64,000 nt of DNA from Bradyrhizobium sp. DOA9 (GCF_000617845.2 NZ_DF820425.1:5462741-5526740); one strand, 5' to 3'. Counted from the first letter of the stretch, positions 43,301 to 51,204 are shown. Made by a program: numbers and translations. The notes: generated from the sequence alone by a model not told the origin.

Positions 43301-43567
43301 CAGGCCGTTGAGGGTCTGCGCCTCGATGTTCTTGATACCGCTGACATTGGCGCTGATCGAATACTGGCTGTAGGTGCTGACGCGCTGCTCCATCTCCGGC
43401 GTCGAGAGGCCGGTGTAGCTCCAGATGACGGTGACGACGGGGATCCGGATCTCCGGAAAGATGTCTGTCGGCATCGAGCGGATCGCGATGCCGCCGAGGA
43501 ACAGGATCAACGCCGCAAGCACGTAGAAAGTGTGCGGAAGCCGCAGCGCGAAGCGAACAATTCCCAT
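40385..43567 (-). CDS. RND-family efflux transporter, second system
   Basis: A 1060-residue RND pump with 12 helices. The helix-4 charged motif is ILVDDSTVTIENTHR, with the two Asp typical of proton-coupled pumps. The start MGIVRFALRLPHTFYVLAAL resembles the AcrB/MexF-like 'multidrug resistance' subfamily. It has its own adaptor downstream and a secreted protein, all in one minus-strand operon, with no outer-membrane factor. Its stop region lies about 2.6 kb from the end of the first pump gene (convergent). Confidence 0.92.
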   Translation of the reverse strand: MGIVRFALRLPHTFYVLAALILFLGGIAIRSMPTDIFPEIRIPVVTVIWSYTGLSTPEMEQRVSTYSQYSISANVSGIKNIEAQTLNGLSVQKIYFQPDVNLDLAISQIVSATNAIRALMPPGIQPPIIVQFNASSVPVLQLSLESNSLNEQQLYDFGIYRVRQQLAPVPGVTLPTPAGGKYRQIMIDLDPNKLLSRGLTPLDIVNAVNTQNLTLPTGTTKIGDTQYTVRTNATPATIDDLNMIPVKFANGATIFLKDVAQVRDGAQVQQNIVREDGHRAVLLSVIKNGNASTLAVVNGVKHALASIRASAPAGLKINELFDQSIFVAHSVGGVLREGAIAAGLTALMILVFLGSWRSTLVVLISIPLAMLSSLIVLYFLGETLNTMTLGGLALAVGILVDDSTVTIENTHRLWTEEGMPLPEATLHGAAEIAVPTLVSTLAISCVFTSVVFLEGPAKYLFTPLGLAVVFAMLASYGLSRTLTPITIGLLLKGERRHREGERPSNMFARASAAFEHGFERLRDGYSDLLDKLLRHRVIVPVVATLVLALGATMFACVGRDFYPLIDGGQIQLHVRAPAGTRIERTEAIFQAVEDKIREVIPERDRALIVDNIGLPARAYNLAFTDGSTIGVNDGVILVSLKDGHKPTADYVKKLRQVLPSAFPEDTFYFQAADIVTQILNFGLPAQVDVRTVGYGNNNLAVAKELQKSLAAIPAVVDAHLQQEVDAPAFYADIDRTRAAQLGLNASTVATNINVSLSSSAQVSPNFWTDPTSGIPYYLAVQTPEYRANSLNALGNTPVSASLAASGQTVPGLLSNVATFKRGTVPTNSNQANVQPVYDVYASVQGRDLGSVAADIEKVTSTLQKQLQPGNSIQVLGQIQSMHQSFRDLGIGLLFAAILVYLLMVVNYQNFGDPFVVIMALPATFCGIVTMLFITGTTLNVPSLMGAIMAIGVASANSILLVTFARDEQLKGHSAFQAALSAGRTRIRPVLMTAAAMIVGMIPMAIGGPGEEQNAALARAVIGGLLFATPTTLLIVPYLFAMLRMGNDGKPHHGVFEEQPE

Positions 43568-43647
43568 AATGGTCTGCCTGGTAGAGGATTGTGCAGGATC
43601 GTCGGACAGGTGAGGACGGCCGCGCCTCCGTTCAAATGAAAACGAAT

Positions 43648-44571
43648 TCAGTCGATGCGCGTGGCAGCGTGTGACGCGTCATGCGCGGTGTTCATGACGG
43701 CCCGTTTGACCTTGGCGAAGGTACGGATCTCGATCTGCCGAACTCGCTCGCTGGATATGGACAGCTCGCTGGCGAGCTGATCGAGCGTAGCGGGACATTC
43801 CGTCAGCCGCCGCGCCTGAAAGATATGACGCTCCCGCGGCCCAAGCCCATCCAGCGCAGCGCGCAAAGCCCTGCTGCGCTGCTCCGTCTGGTCGCGATCG
43901 GCAAGCATCGTCTCGGCGTCGGCCGCTCCGTCCACCAGCAGGGCTTCCAGCTCAGTTCCGCTGTCCCCGTCACCGACGCGCGCGTTCAGCGACGTGTCAC
44001 CGTTGAGCCGCGCGTCCATCTCGATCACTTCGCGCGCCGTCACCTCTAGCCTCGCAGCGATCAATTCGGCGACATCGGGCGTAAGCCCCTCCATGGCGCT
44101 TCCGGTGACCTTCCTGATCTCGCCGCGGAGCTTGAAGAACAGCCTCTTCTGGGCAGCCGTCGTCCCGATCTTGACCAGGGACCAGGACCGCAGGATGTAG
44201 TCGTGAATGGTGGCCTTGATCCACCAGATCGCATAGCTGGAGAATCGCGCGTCGTGGCCTGGTTCGAAGCGCGACGCCGCGATCACGAGGCCGAGATTCG
44301 CCTCCGCGATGAGATCGACCAGAGGCAGGCCGTATCCCCTGTAGCCCCGCGCCAGCTTGGCGGCGAGCCGAAGATGGCTGGTGACGAGCGCATCCGCGGC
44401 GCGCCGGTCCCGCGTTTCCTGCCAGCGACGCGCGAGCTGCTGCTCCTGACCCGACTCGAGCAGCGCATAGCGCCGGATGGCGACGGAATAAGCGGTGAGG
44501 AACGGCGGCGACGCCGCCGCGACCGGCACGGCAACGGGATTGCGCCGCGCCACTTCATGGCTCGTCTGCAT
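43648..44571 (-). CDS. RpoH-family (heat-shock type) RNA polymerase sigma factor
   Basis: A 307-residue sigma-70-family protein. Region 2: SHLRLAAKLARGYRGYGLPL, then DLIAEANLGLVIAASRFEPG and FSSYAIWWIKATIHDYILRS. The RpoH box follows (NQKRLFFKLR-like, here AQKRLFFKLRGEIRK). Region 4.2: the HTH ASELSISSERVRQIEIRT. Several rhizobia carry two or three RpoH paralogues for heat, oxidative and stationary stress; which one this is cannot be said. It lies 80 bases upstream of the second RND pump gene, on the same strand. Confidence 0.88.
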   Translation of the reverse strand: MQTSHEVARRNPVAVPVAAASPPFLTAYSVAIRRYALLESGQEQQLARRWQETRDRRAADALVTSHLRLAAKLARGYRGYGLPLVDLIAEANLGLVIAASRFEPGHDARFSSYAIWWIKATIHDYILRSWSLVKIGTTAAQKRLFFKLRGEIRKVTGSAMEGLTPDVAELIAARLEVTAREVIEMDARLNGDTSLNARVGDGDSGTELEALLVDGAADAETMLADRDQTEQRSRALRAALDGLGPRERHIFQARRLTECPATLDQLASELSISSERVRQIEIRTFAKVKRAVMNTAHDASHAATRID

Positions 44572-44631
44572 TTGTCACTCCTATGGTCCAGGCGGGTTGG
44601 TTGATCTCAAAGGCATCGCACGTCATTTGGC

Positions 44632-46056
44632 TCATCCCATCTGGCCCGCGTCTGCGTGCAGCAATGCGCGCGACCGGTGCGTGATGGCCCTGCCCGCCCT
44701 CCCGGTCCAGGCGAGGATCTCGATCCGCCCGCCGGGAGCCGGGCCAATGATCAGCCGGAACCCATGCAGCTTGACGATCGCCGCCACCAGGCTCAGTCCA
44801 AGCCCGATGCCTGGCGTACTGCGTATCTTGTCGGAGCGGTAGAACCGCCGCAGCACGGCCTCGCGCTCCTGCTCGCTGATACCGGGCCCGGTATCGCTCA
44901 CGCGCAGCAGCGCGGTGTCGTCCTCAGTTTCGAGGGCAAGCTCCACCCGCCCGCCCGACGGCGTGAACTTGATCGCATTGTCGACGAGATTGGCGACCGC
45001 CTCGAACAGCAGGTCGCGGTCACCCCACACCTGCACACTGCGCTCGGTGACGACGCCGAGCCCGACATGCTTGTCCTCGGCGATCGGCTCGTAGACGTCG
45101 CACACCTCCCGCAGGATCTCGTCGAGCGGGACCTCGCCGAAGCCGGCCATGCGGCGGTTGTTCTCGATCTCCGTCAGGCGCAGCAAGGCCGTGACGATCG
45201 CGAGCGACTGGTCGATGCCGGCGATCGCCTTGTCCGTGACGTCCTGCAGCTGTTCCAGCGTTGCCGCATGCGTCCGCCCGCGCTCCAGCGCCAGGCGGAC
45301 GCGAGTCAGCGGCGTCCTGAGATCATGAGCGATGTCGTTGCCGACGCCGGCGAGCGCATTGATCATCGTCTCCATCTCATCGAGCATGCCGTTGACGATC
45401 CTGGCCAGCCGCGCAAACGGGTCGTCCGTCCCGCCCTCCGGAAGCCGCTCGCGCAGCTCGCCGGCCACGATGCGCTGGACCCGCTGGTTGACCTCCTCTA
45501 CGCGTCGCTGGGCACGCAAGCTCAGCCAGACACCGGCAAGCAGGCAGAGGCTGAAGGCCGGCAGCAGGCCCAGGGCCAGCGCCTGGCCCACCACGCTCGA
45601 TATCTCGCGCGTCTCGTCGACGTTCCGTCCCATCACCAGGACATCGCCGCCGTCGAGACGCCTGCCGACCGCCCTGACGACGGGACTATGCGCCGTCGGC
45701 TTCTCCGACAGATCGAGTTGCACGCCCTGCGCCGCTCCATCGAGCCCCAGCTCGCGCGGCACACGGTCGATGTTGCCGGCCAGCCTCTTGCCGGCGGCAT
45801 CGAACAGTCCCGCGTACTGCACGCCCCTGGAATCCTGCGCGAGGTGATCCGCGATGGCGCTGACGCGGCGGGCCGGGGACAATTCCGCAACGAAGCTGAT
45901 CTGCGTGGTGATCATGCGATCGGACCGCGCGACCAGATAGGCATCGAGCTTCCAGTAGATGAAGGCGAACAAGGCGACCACGAACAGCGCGAAGGAGGCC
46001 GCCACGGCCAGAGCCCAGAGGAACGTGCTGGAGCGGATCAACTGAGTCTGCGGCAT
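44632..46056 (-). CDS. Membrane sensor histidine kinase (OmpR-pair partner)
   Basis: A 474-residue kinase. Membrane helices lie at about 12-36 and 158-180 around a periplasmic sensor, followed by HAMP (about 180-232). HisKA has phospho-acceptor His244 (NDIAHDLRTPLTRVRLAL). The HATPase has VDNAIKFTP and DTGPGI. It lies nine bases after the OmpR-type regulator gene, forming a classical two-component operon. The signal is unknown. Confidence 0.9.
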   Translation of the reverse strand: MPQTQLIRSSTFLWALAVAASFALFVVALFAFIYWKLDAYLVARSDRMITTQISFVAELSPARRVSAIADHLAQDSRGVQYAGLFDAAGKRLAGNIDRVPRELGLDGAAQGVQLDLSEKPTAHSPVVRAVGRRLDGGDVLVMGRNVDETREISSVVGQALALGLLPAFSLCLLAGVWLSLRAQRRVEEVNQRVQRIVAGELRERLPEGGTDDPFARLARIVNGMLDEMETMINALAGVGNDIAHDLRTPLTRVRLALERGRTHAATLEQLQDVTDKAIAGIDQSLAIVTALLRLTEIENNRRMAGFGEVPLDEILREVCDVYEPIAEDKHVGLGVVTERSVQVWGDRDLLFEAVANLVDNAIKFTPSGGRVELALETEDDTALLRVSDTGPGISEQEREAVLRRFYRSDKIRSTPGIGLGLSLVAAIVKLHGFRLIIGPAPGGRIEILAWTGRAGRAITHRSRALLHADAGQMG

Positions 46057-46065
46057 CGCCCCTCC

Positions 46066-46746
46066 CTACGACCGCGAGCGCAAGACGAAGCCGGAGCCTC
46101 GTACATTGTGGATGAGCTGTGCCTCCCCGGGACCGTCCACCTTGTGACGAAGCCGGCCCATATGCACGTCGATCAGGTTGGTGGTGGCTGGAACGAACTT
46201 GTAGTGCCAGACCTCCTCGAGCAGCATCGCGCGCGTCAAGAGCTGATCGTTGCGGCGCACCATGTACTCGAGCAGGCGGAATTCGCGCGGCAACAGGTCG
46301 AGCCTGCGTTCGCCGCGTCGCGCGGTTCGCTCGATCAGATCGAGTTCGAGCGACCCGACCTGCAACCTGGTCGCGCGGCGCTCGGTCGGACGGCGCAGCA
46401 GCGCCTCGATCCGCGCGACCAGCTCAACCAGGGCGAACGGCTTTGTGAGATAGTCGTCTCCCCCCGTGCGCAAGCCGCGCACGCGGTCATCGACCGCGCC
46501 GAGCGCGCTCAGCACCAGGACAGGCGTCCTGATGTGATCCTTGCGCAGCGTCTCGATGATGGTGAGCCCGTTCATTCCCGGCAACATGCGATCGACGATC
46601 ATGGCGTCGGGGCTCGACGCACGCGCCCGATCGAGACCGTCGACGCCGTTGCCGGCCCACTGCACCTCGAAGCCGCGATCGCCGAGTTCGGCGAGGATCG
46701 CCTCTGCGGTTTCAGTGTCGTCCTCAATCAGGAGAATCCGGGTCAT
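46066..46746 (-). CDS. OmpR-family response regulator
   Basis: A 226-residue protein: receiver domain with EDD pocket (8-10), phospho-acceptor Asp52 (VDRMLPG) and Lys in LTKPF, then the OmpR winged helix (about 130-222) with LLPREFRLLEYMVRR and RGSGFVLR. ATG 46746 follows GACGAGG; longer in-frame sequence to 46821 looks non-coding. It leads the operon with the kinase at 44632. A 490-bp region upstream has repeat sequences that could be its targets. Confidence 0.92.
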   Translation of the reverse strand: MTRILLIEDDTETAEAILAELGDRGFEVQWAGNGVDGLDRARASSPDAMIVDRMLPGMNGLTIIETLRKDHIRTPVLVLSALGAVDDRVRGLRTGGDDYLTKPFALVELVARIEALLRRPTERRATRLQVGSLELDLIERTARRGERRLDLLPREFRLLEYMVRRNDQLLTRAMLLEEVWHYKFVPATTNLIDVHMGRLRHKVDGPGEAQLIHNVRGSGFVLRSRS

Positions 46747-47236
46747 GAGCCTCGTCCCATCGTCCGCACGGCGCCTCGATGCGCGGCTGGACAGCACGGG
46801 TTCGGCGTCGCATCGTGTCATGCTCAGTGCCCGCGCAAGTCTAAGACGCGGCGCTGATGCCGCCTGACGCCGGTCGCCCGCTGCCTTACGAGATAGGCTT
46901 GCTGCGCACGCCGTGCCATTAAATTGCGGTTCATGTTGTCGGCTGTGCGTGCCGTCAACGGCACGAGTGCGCGCACGATGTGTGCCACAAACGTCATGAA
47001 CATCTTCCGGGCTCCGCTGCCAACCGCGCTGAATCGAACATATGCCGTCAACGCACGTGCTGTCGTTTCAAGGGTCACGGATGTTGTGCATTCGCACGAT
47101 CGTGGTTGCGACAGCACGGCGGCTCTCAGGCGGTTGAAATGCAGTGATCAAATCGTGCGTTTGAATCATGCCCGATCGTTCGCACATCGACGGTGAGCCG
47201 GCTTGATCGGCCCGATGTCATCACAGGAGAGAGCGA
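46747..47236. other. Long intergenic region with candidate regulator sites
   Basis: Between the OmpR-type gene (minus) and the small secreted protein (plus), with no gene I can support. It contains the inverted repeat CGTGCCGT-CA-ACGGCACG at 46948-46965 and a further TGCCGTCAACG-CACG copy at 47043-47057. These may be binding sites for the OmpR-type regulator. Confidence 0.35.
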
Positions 47237-47485
47237 ATGACCGCGTCCAGACTATTGTCGATGGGATTGATCGCAGCCGCCTTGCTGGGCGGCCCAGTCA
47301 TGGCGCGCGAGCACCACCGCGTCGCGCAGCAGCCCGAGGTGACCGCCGATACGGTCGCGGCGACCACGCCGTTCCATTATCCGGGCGAGCGCGCCTGCGT
47401 TCCGGCGCCGCGCGTCGGCGCCTTTGCCACCCCGCCGTGGACCGGCAACAACGTGCCGTGCGAGCCGGGCACGGGCAGCTACTAA
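47237..47485 (+). CDS. Small secreted protein
   Basis: An 82-residue protein with a short signal peptide (MTASRLLSMGLIAAALLGG, then PVMA/RE). The mature 58 residues contain two Cys (ERACVPAPR...NVPCEPGTGSY) that could form one disulfide. AGGAGAG precedes ATG 47237. It resembles small periplasmic proteins seen repeatedly in Bradyrhizobium that share the GERACVPAPRVGAFATxPW pattern. Function unknown. Confidence 0.6.
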   Translation: MTASRLLSMGLIAAALLGGPVMAREHHRVAQQPEVTADTVAATTPFHYPGERACVPAPRVGAFATPPWTGNNVPCEPGTGSY

Positions 47486-47743
47486 AGATTGGGCGAGCGC
47501 GGCCCGCCGTGTGGCTTCGCCGCGTCTTTGCAAGGACAAGGGGCGGGCTGCGCCGGTCAGCCCGCCCCTGCGCGTAAGTCACGCCGACGCGCGAGACGCT
47601 CTTCGCGAGCGGCTTGCCCGATACCTGACACCGAATTCAGTTGGACCGCCGTGCACCGGGCCTACCTCTCCTTCATCACTGACCGGTCATCGGCAACGTC
47701 ACGCGCAACATGGCCGGCCTGCCCAACACAAGAGGAGTCATCC

Positions 47744-48118
47744 ATGAAACATGCAATCATGATTCTAGCGACAGCAGCACTCGCCTCGACGCTCGCTGTC
47801 GGCGCGGCCGATGCACATGGCGGCGGTGGTGGCGGCCACGGCGGCGGCTTTGGCAGTGGCGGCTTCGGCGGTGGACATGCGGGCTTCGGCGGCGGCGCGC
47901 ATTTCGGCGGCATGGCCCATGAGGGAGGTTTTGGCGGCGGCGCCCGGTTCGGTGGCGGGCAGCTTGGCTTCGGTGGCCATGCCGGAGGCCTGCGCCAGCA
48001 CGCGTTTCACAGCTACGGTCGCTACCGGCCCGGCTACGGATTCTACGGCGCCTACCCGGATTGCTATGACTGGTACGAGTTGCACCCCTATCAGCCCTTG
48101 CCGCTGAGCTGCAGCTGA
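47744..48118 (+). CDS. Secreted glycine-rich protein
   Basis: A 124-residue protein. The signal peptide is MKHAIMILATAALASTLAVG, cut near ADA. A Gly/His-rich region of GGGFG-x-GGFGGGH type (about 28-80) follows, with an aromatic C-terminus (YRPGYGFYGAYP, then CYDWY). AAGAGGAG precedes ATG 47744. Histidines and glycines suggest a surface or metal-related protein; the family of such repeats is common and poorly understood. It is 258 bases after the small secreted gene. Confidence 0.7.
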   Translation: MKHAIMILATAALASTLAVGAADAHGGGGGGHGGGFGSGGFGGGHAGFGGGAHFGGMAHEGGFGGGARFGGGQLGFGGHAGGLRQHAFHSYGRYRPGYGFYGAYPDCYDWYELHPYQPLPLSCS

Positions 48119-48396
48119 CCCCGCGCCAGGCAACCTTTGGTTCGGATCAACCAAGAGGCGTCTGCGTCCGCCTCGAGGCCCTCGGTCGTTATCGAAGGAA
48201 TGGCGCTCGAAGGCTTGATTCGAGCGCCGCCACGCCGGGAATGCCCTGCCTCGAGCTAGGGAGCATCCCCTCTTCTGCTACAACCGTTCGGGGATGGCTG
48301 GAAACTCGCAGCTCGCGCCGCCGGGATCATCGCAGCAACTTTGCGCAGCAATTCTGGAAAAATGACACTGTAACTTCAACGAGTTAAGTGTGGGCT

Positions 48397-48481
48397 TGGT
48401 GCGCTCGGAGGGACTCGAACCCCCACGGTGTTACCCACTGCCACCTCAAGGCAGCGCGTCTACCAGTTCCGCCACGAGCGC
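48397..48481 (-). tRNA. tRNA-Leu (anticodon GAG)
   Basis: Read in the minus direction: acceptor arm GCGCTCG paired with CGAGCGC, D arm with GGTAGA, anticodon stem CTGCC/GGCAG with loop TTGAGGT (GAG anticodon), a long variable arm typical of class II tRNA, and GGGGGTTCGAGTCCC in the T arm. The 3' CCA is encoded (48397-48399). Length 85. Confidence 0.95.
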
Positions 48482-48660
48482 TAGGAGATGCCGGCCTGAG
48501 GCTTGAAGGCTGGCCGGATCAGCGGCCGCCGATCTAACAAATCCATCAGGGGGATACAAGCCTGCAAAGCCCTTGAATTCCACAAGCGTGGCAGGAAATT
48601 CTCACCCGCCCGGATCGGCCCAATCCAGGCGCATGGGCGCCACTCGCGGACCGCCGGGCC

Positions 48661-48903
48661 CTATCGCGTCCCCGGCGAGCGCGGCAACATCTGCTTGACC
48701 TCGACCGCGATGCGGTTGCGGTCGACCAGCACGACGCCGGAGGCGACCGGCAGGTTATTGGCGAGCACCTTGACCTCGTCGGCCTCGGTCGCATCCAGCT
48801 CGATGATGGCGCCGCGGGAAAGACGCAATACCTGATGGATCGGCATGGTGGTCGTCCCGAGGACGACCATGAGATCCACGGTGACTTTATCGAGAGTGGG
48901 CAC
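48661..48903 (-). CDS. FliN/FliM-type SpoA-domain protein
   Basis: An 80-residue protein starting GTG 48903, formed by a single SpoA (surface presentation of antigens) domain, with VTVDLMVVLGTTTMPIHQVL and GVVLVDRNRIAVEVKQM. Such domains build the C-ring of the flagellar motor (FliN) and type III export systems. It is not embedded in a flagellar operon here, since neighbours are lipB and a tRNA, so it may be a FliN of a second flagellar system or a solitary family member. The GTG has only a weak ribosome site. Confidence 0.75.
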   Translation of the reverse strand: MPTLDKVTVDLMVVLGTTTMPIHQVLRLSRGAIIELDATEADEVKVLANNLPVASGVVLVDRNRIAVEVKQMLPRSPGTR

Positions 48904-48985
48904 TGTCGGGACCGCCGCAACTTGGGACTTACGCCAAAGGACTTGGCATTTGCTCCCGAGATCATCACCACGTTATGGTTAGCCA

Positions 48986-49759
48986 ATGGTTAATTCGCCC
49001 CAAGACCCCCGCCGAGAACGGCGCCAAGACCAGCGTCAAGACCAGCGTCAAGACCTCGATTTGACGTCGTTTTCCGTCACGGGCGGCGAAGCCGTCGAAT
49101 GGCGGATTTCGGACGCGCCGGTGCCCTATCCCGAGGCGGTGGCCGCCATGGAGGCGCGCGTTGCGGCGATTGCCGCGGGCGAGGCCCCGGAATTGGTCTG
49201 GCTGCTCGAGCATCCCCCGCTCTACACGTCGGGAACATCGGGCAAGGACAGCGACCTGCTCGAGGCACGCTTCCCGACCTATGCTACGGGGCGCGGCGGG
49301 CAGCTGACCTATCACGGGCCCGGCCAGCGCGTGGCTTACATCATGCTCGACCTCAAGCGCCGCCGGCCGGACGTGCGGGCCTATGTCGCGAGCCTTGAGG
49401 AATTGATCCTGAAGACGCTGGCCGCCTTCAACGTCCGCGGCGAGCGGCGCGAGGACCGGGTCGGTGTCTGGGTCAGGCGACCCGACAAGGGACCTGAGCA
49501 CGAAGACAAGATCGCGGCGATTGGCGTCCGCCTGAAGCGCTGGGTTTCGTTTCACGGCATCGCCATCAATGTCGAGCCGGAGCTGTCGCATTTCGCCGGC
49601 ATCGTGCCCTGCGGTGTCGTCGATCCCCGTTACGGCGTCACTTCGCTGCTCGATCTCGGCCAGCTCGTGACCATCGCCGATGTCGATATTGCGCTCCGGC
49701 AGGCGTTCGAAGAGCTGTTCGGACCGACCCGCGCGCAGCTGCCGGAAGCGGCCGTCTAA
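48986..49759 (+). CDS. lipB: Lipoyl(octanoyl) transferase
   Basis: A 257-residue LipB that moves octanoyl from acyl carrier protein to lipoyl domains. Catalytic Lys175 (DKIAAIGVR) and Cys209 (GIVPCGV) are both present, as is GGQLTYHGPGQ. The N-terminal 25 residues hold a Arg-Gln-Asp repeat (RQDQRQDQRQD) from a 12-bp DNA repeat (49021-49055), not part of the conserved fold. Divergent from the FliN-like gene. ATG 48986 is the start. Confidence 0.92.
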   Translation: MVNSPQDPRRERRQDQRQDQRQDLDLTSFSVTGGEAVEWRISDAPVPYPEAVAAMEARVAAIAAGEAPELVWLLEHPPLYTSGTSGKDSDLLEARFPTYATGRGGQLTYHGPGQRVAYIMLDLKRRRPDVRAYVASLEELILKTLAAFNVRGERREDRVGVWVRRPDKGPEHEDKIAAIGVRLKRWVSFHGIAINVEPELSHFAGIVPCGVVDPRYGVTSLLDLGQLVTIADVDIALRQAFEELFGPTRAQLPEAAV

Positions 49760-49956
49760 TCTTTTTCTGTTCGAGCCGACCGCGCACGCTCCCGCGCCTT
49801 CGGGAATCAGCTACGCTCCATTCCGGTGCCGCCCACGCCTCCCCCCTCCGCCGGGAAAGCAGACCTCATGCCGGGCGAGTTGATCATCGGCCGACTGTTC
49901 GAGCGCCAGGCATAAGGAGGGGTTGCGATCCATGCTCGCAATGGGAGGTTTTGACG

Positions 49957-50670
49957 ATGAAACTGTCTGCACCGATCTACCATCTGAAGCGCAAGGCCAG
50001 GCGCCTGTCGCGCGAAGCCGGCATTCCGCTCCACGACGCGCTTGACCGCATCGCTGCGACGGAAGGGTTTTCCGCCTGGAGCATGCTTGCGGCCAAAGCA
50101 GCCGCACTCACCCCCGCGAGCAAACTGTTCGCGCAATTCCGTCCGGGCGATTTGGTGCTGGTCGGGGCGCGTCCCGGCCAGGGCAAGACGCTGATGAGCC
50201 TCGAATTGGCCGTCGAAGCCATGAAGTCCGGCCATCGCGCCGCATTCTTCTCACTGGAGTACACCGAGCGAGATGTGTTGGACCGGCTCCGTGCGATCGG
50301 AGCGGAGCCGGCGCAGTTCGACAAGCTGTTCGAGGTCGATTGTTCGGACGTCATCAGCGCCGACTACGTCGTGAAACACATGGCTTCGGCGGCGCGCGGC
50401 ACGCTCGTCGTGATCGACTATCTGCAACTGCTCGATCAAAGGCGGGAAAATCCCGATCTCACCGTCCAGGTCCGCGCGCTGAAATCGTTTGCGCGCGACA
50501 TGGGGCTGATCGTCGTCTTCATCTCGCAGATCGACCGCTCCTACGATCCCGCGGTCAAGCCCTGCCCCGATCTCGGCGATGTCCGCTTGCCGAACCCGCT
50601 GGACCTGACACAGTTCGACAAGACGTGCTTCATCAACAACGCCGAAGTGCAGTTCCGCGCCGCGAGCTGA
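49957..50670 (+). CDS. Stand-alone DnaB-like RecA-fold ATPase
   Basis: A 237-residue protein. The N-terminal about 45 residues form a helical unit (KLSAPIYHLKRKARRLSREA, then HDALDRIAATEGFSAWSML). A DnaB-helicase-type ATPase follows, with Walker A GARPGQGKT, Walker B LVVIDYLQLL and a sensor-like VVFISQIDR. It lacks the N-terminal primase-binding and hexamer-scaffold part of replicative DnaB. Related rhizobial proteins carry the same helical unit. GGGAGG lies eight bases before ATG 49957. A DNA- or KaiC-like regulatory ATPase is plausible; role unknown. Confidence 0.78.
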   Translation: MKLSAPIYHLKRKARRLSREAGIPLHDALDRIAATEGFSAWSMLAAKAAALTPASKLFAQFRPGDLVLVGARPGQGKTLMSLELAVEAMKSGHRAAFFSLEYTERDVLDRLRAIGAEPAQFDKLFEVDCSDVISADYVVKHMASAARGTLVVIDYLQLLDQRRENPDLTVQVRALKSFARDMGLIVVFISQIDRSYDPAVKPCPDLGDVRLPNPLDLTQFDKTCFINNAEVQFRAAS

Positions 50671-50678
50671 CGGCTTCG

Positions 50679-50708
50679 GGCCGCGGGTGTGATCGTTCAC
50701 CCGCGGCC
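50679..50708. terminator. Strong bidirectional terminator
   Basis: Arms GGCCGCGGGTG (50679-50689) and CACCCGCGGCC (50698-50708) pair perfectly over 11 bp with an 8-base loop. It lies between the convergent DnaB-like gene and tautomerase gene and likely ends both. Confidence 0.65.
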
Positions 50709-50715
50709 TCCCGCA

Positions 50716-51138
50716 TCACGCCGCCTGCAGCGCAACCTCGAGCTTGCCGGCGATGTAGCGCCGCTCCTGGGTCAGACCGCCGAAGCCGTAGGCGTCGCCC
50801 TTGACCTCGTCGACATGCAGGTAAGTCTCGGGATGCAGCGGGCCCAGGATCTCGGCCATGCGCTTGAACATGGCGGCGAGATAGGCCGCCTTCTCGTCCT
50901 TGGTGTTGGTGCCTTCGGTGACGTGGATGTCGATCCAGTAGCTTGCGAGATTCTGCTCGGCAAGCGATGTGCCGCCGGCGAACCAGTCGCCGGCGTCGAC
51001 CGACTTCACGATGATCGCGGTGACCTTGGGATCCTTGTGCAGGATATTTGCGGTGAGCTCGGATACCGCGCTCGCGATGTCGGCCTTCAGCGAGGCGGAC
51101 TGGCGGGACGTGGTGTAGGACACGGTGATCAGGGGCAT
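50716..51138 (-). CDS. Tautomerase-family protein (4-oxalocrotonate tautomerase fold)
   Basis: A 140-residue protein starting MPLITVSYTTSRQSASLKAD, with Pro directly after Met, as needed for the N-terminal proline catalytic base. About twice the length of the simplest 4-OT monomers, it belongs to the longer single-chain members. ATG 51138 was chosen because it places Pro2 correctly; in-frame sequence to 51231 is not family-like. Divergent from a LysR regulator with a shared operator at 51205-51231, so probably a regulated target of it. Confidence 0.86.
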   Translation of the reverse strand: MPLITVSYTTSRQSASLKADIASAVSELTANILHKDPKVTAIIVKSVDAGDWFAGGTSLAEQNLASYWIDIHVTEGTNTKDEKAAYLAAMFKRMAEILGPLHPETYLHVDEVKGDAYGFGGLTQERRYIAGKLEVALQAA

Positions 51139-51204
51139 GGTCGTTCTCCTCGATATGCCGCGCGATTTGCGCGTTGGTGAGAAGCTAGACCTCGCGCCGT
51201 CATT

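Noticed and set aside
46824..47196. Two overlapping frames (minus 46824-47117, plus 46924-47196) in the long intergenic region
   Set aside because: Both have irregular composition and cover the inverted repeats; neither has a ribosome site or motif.
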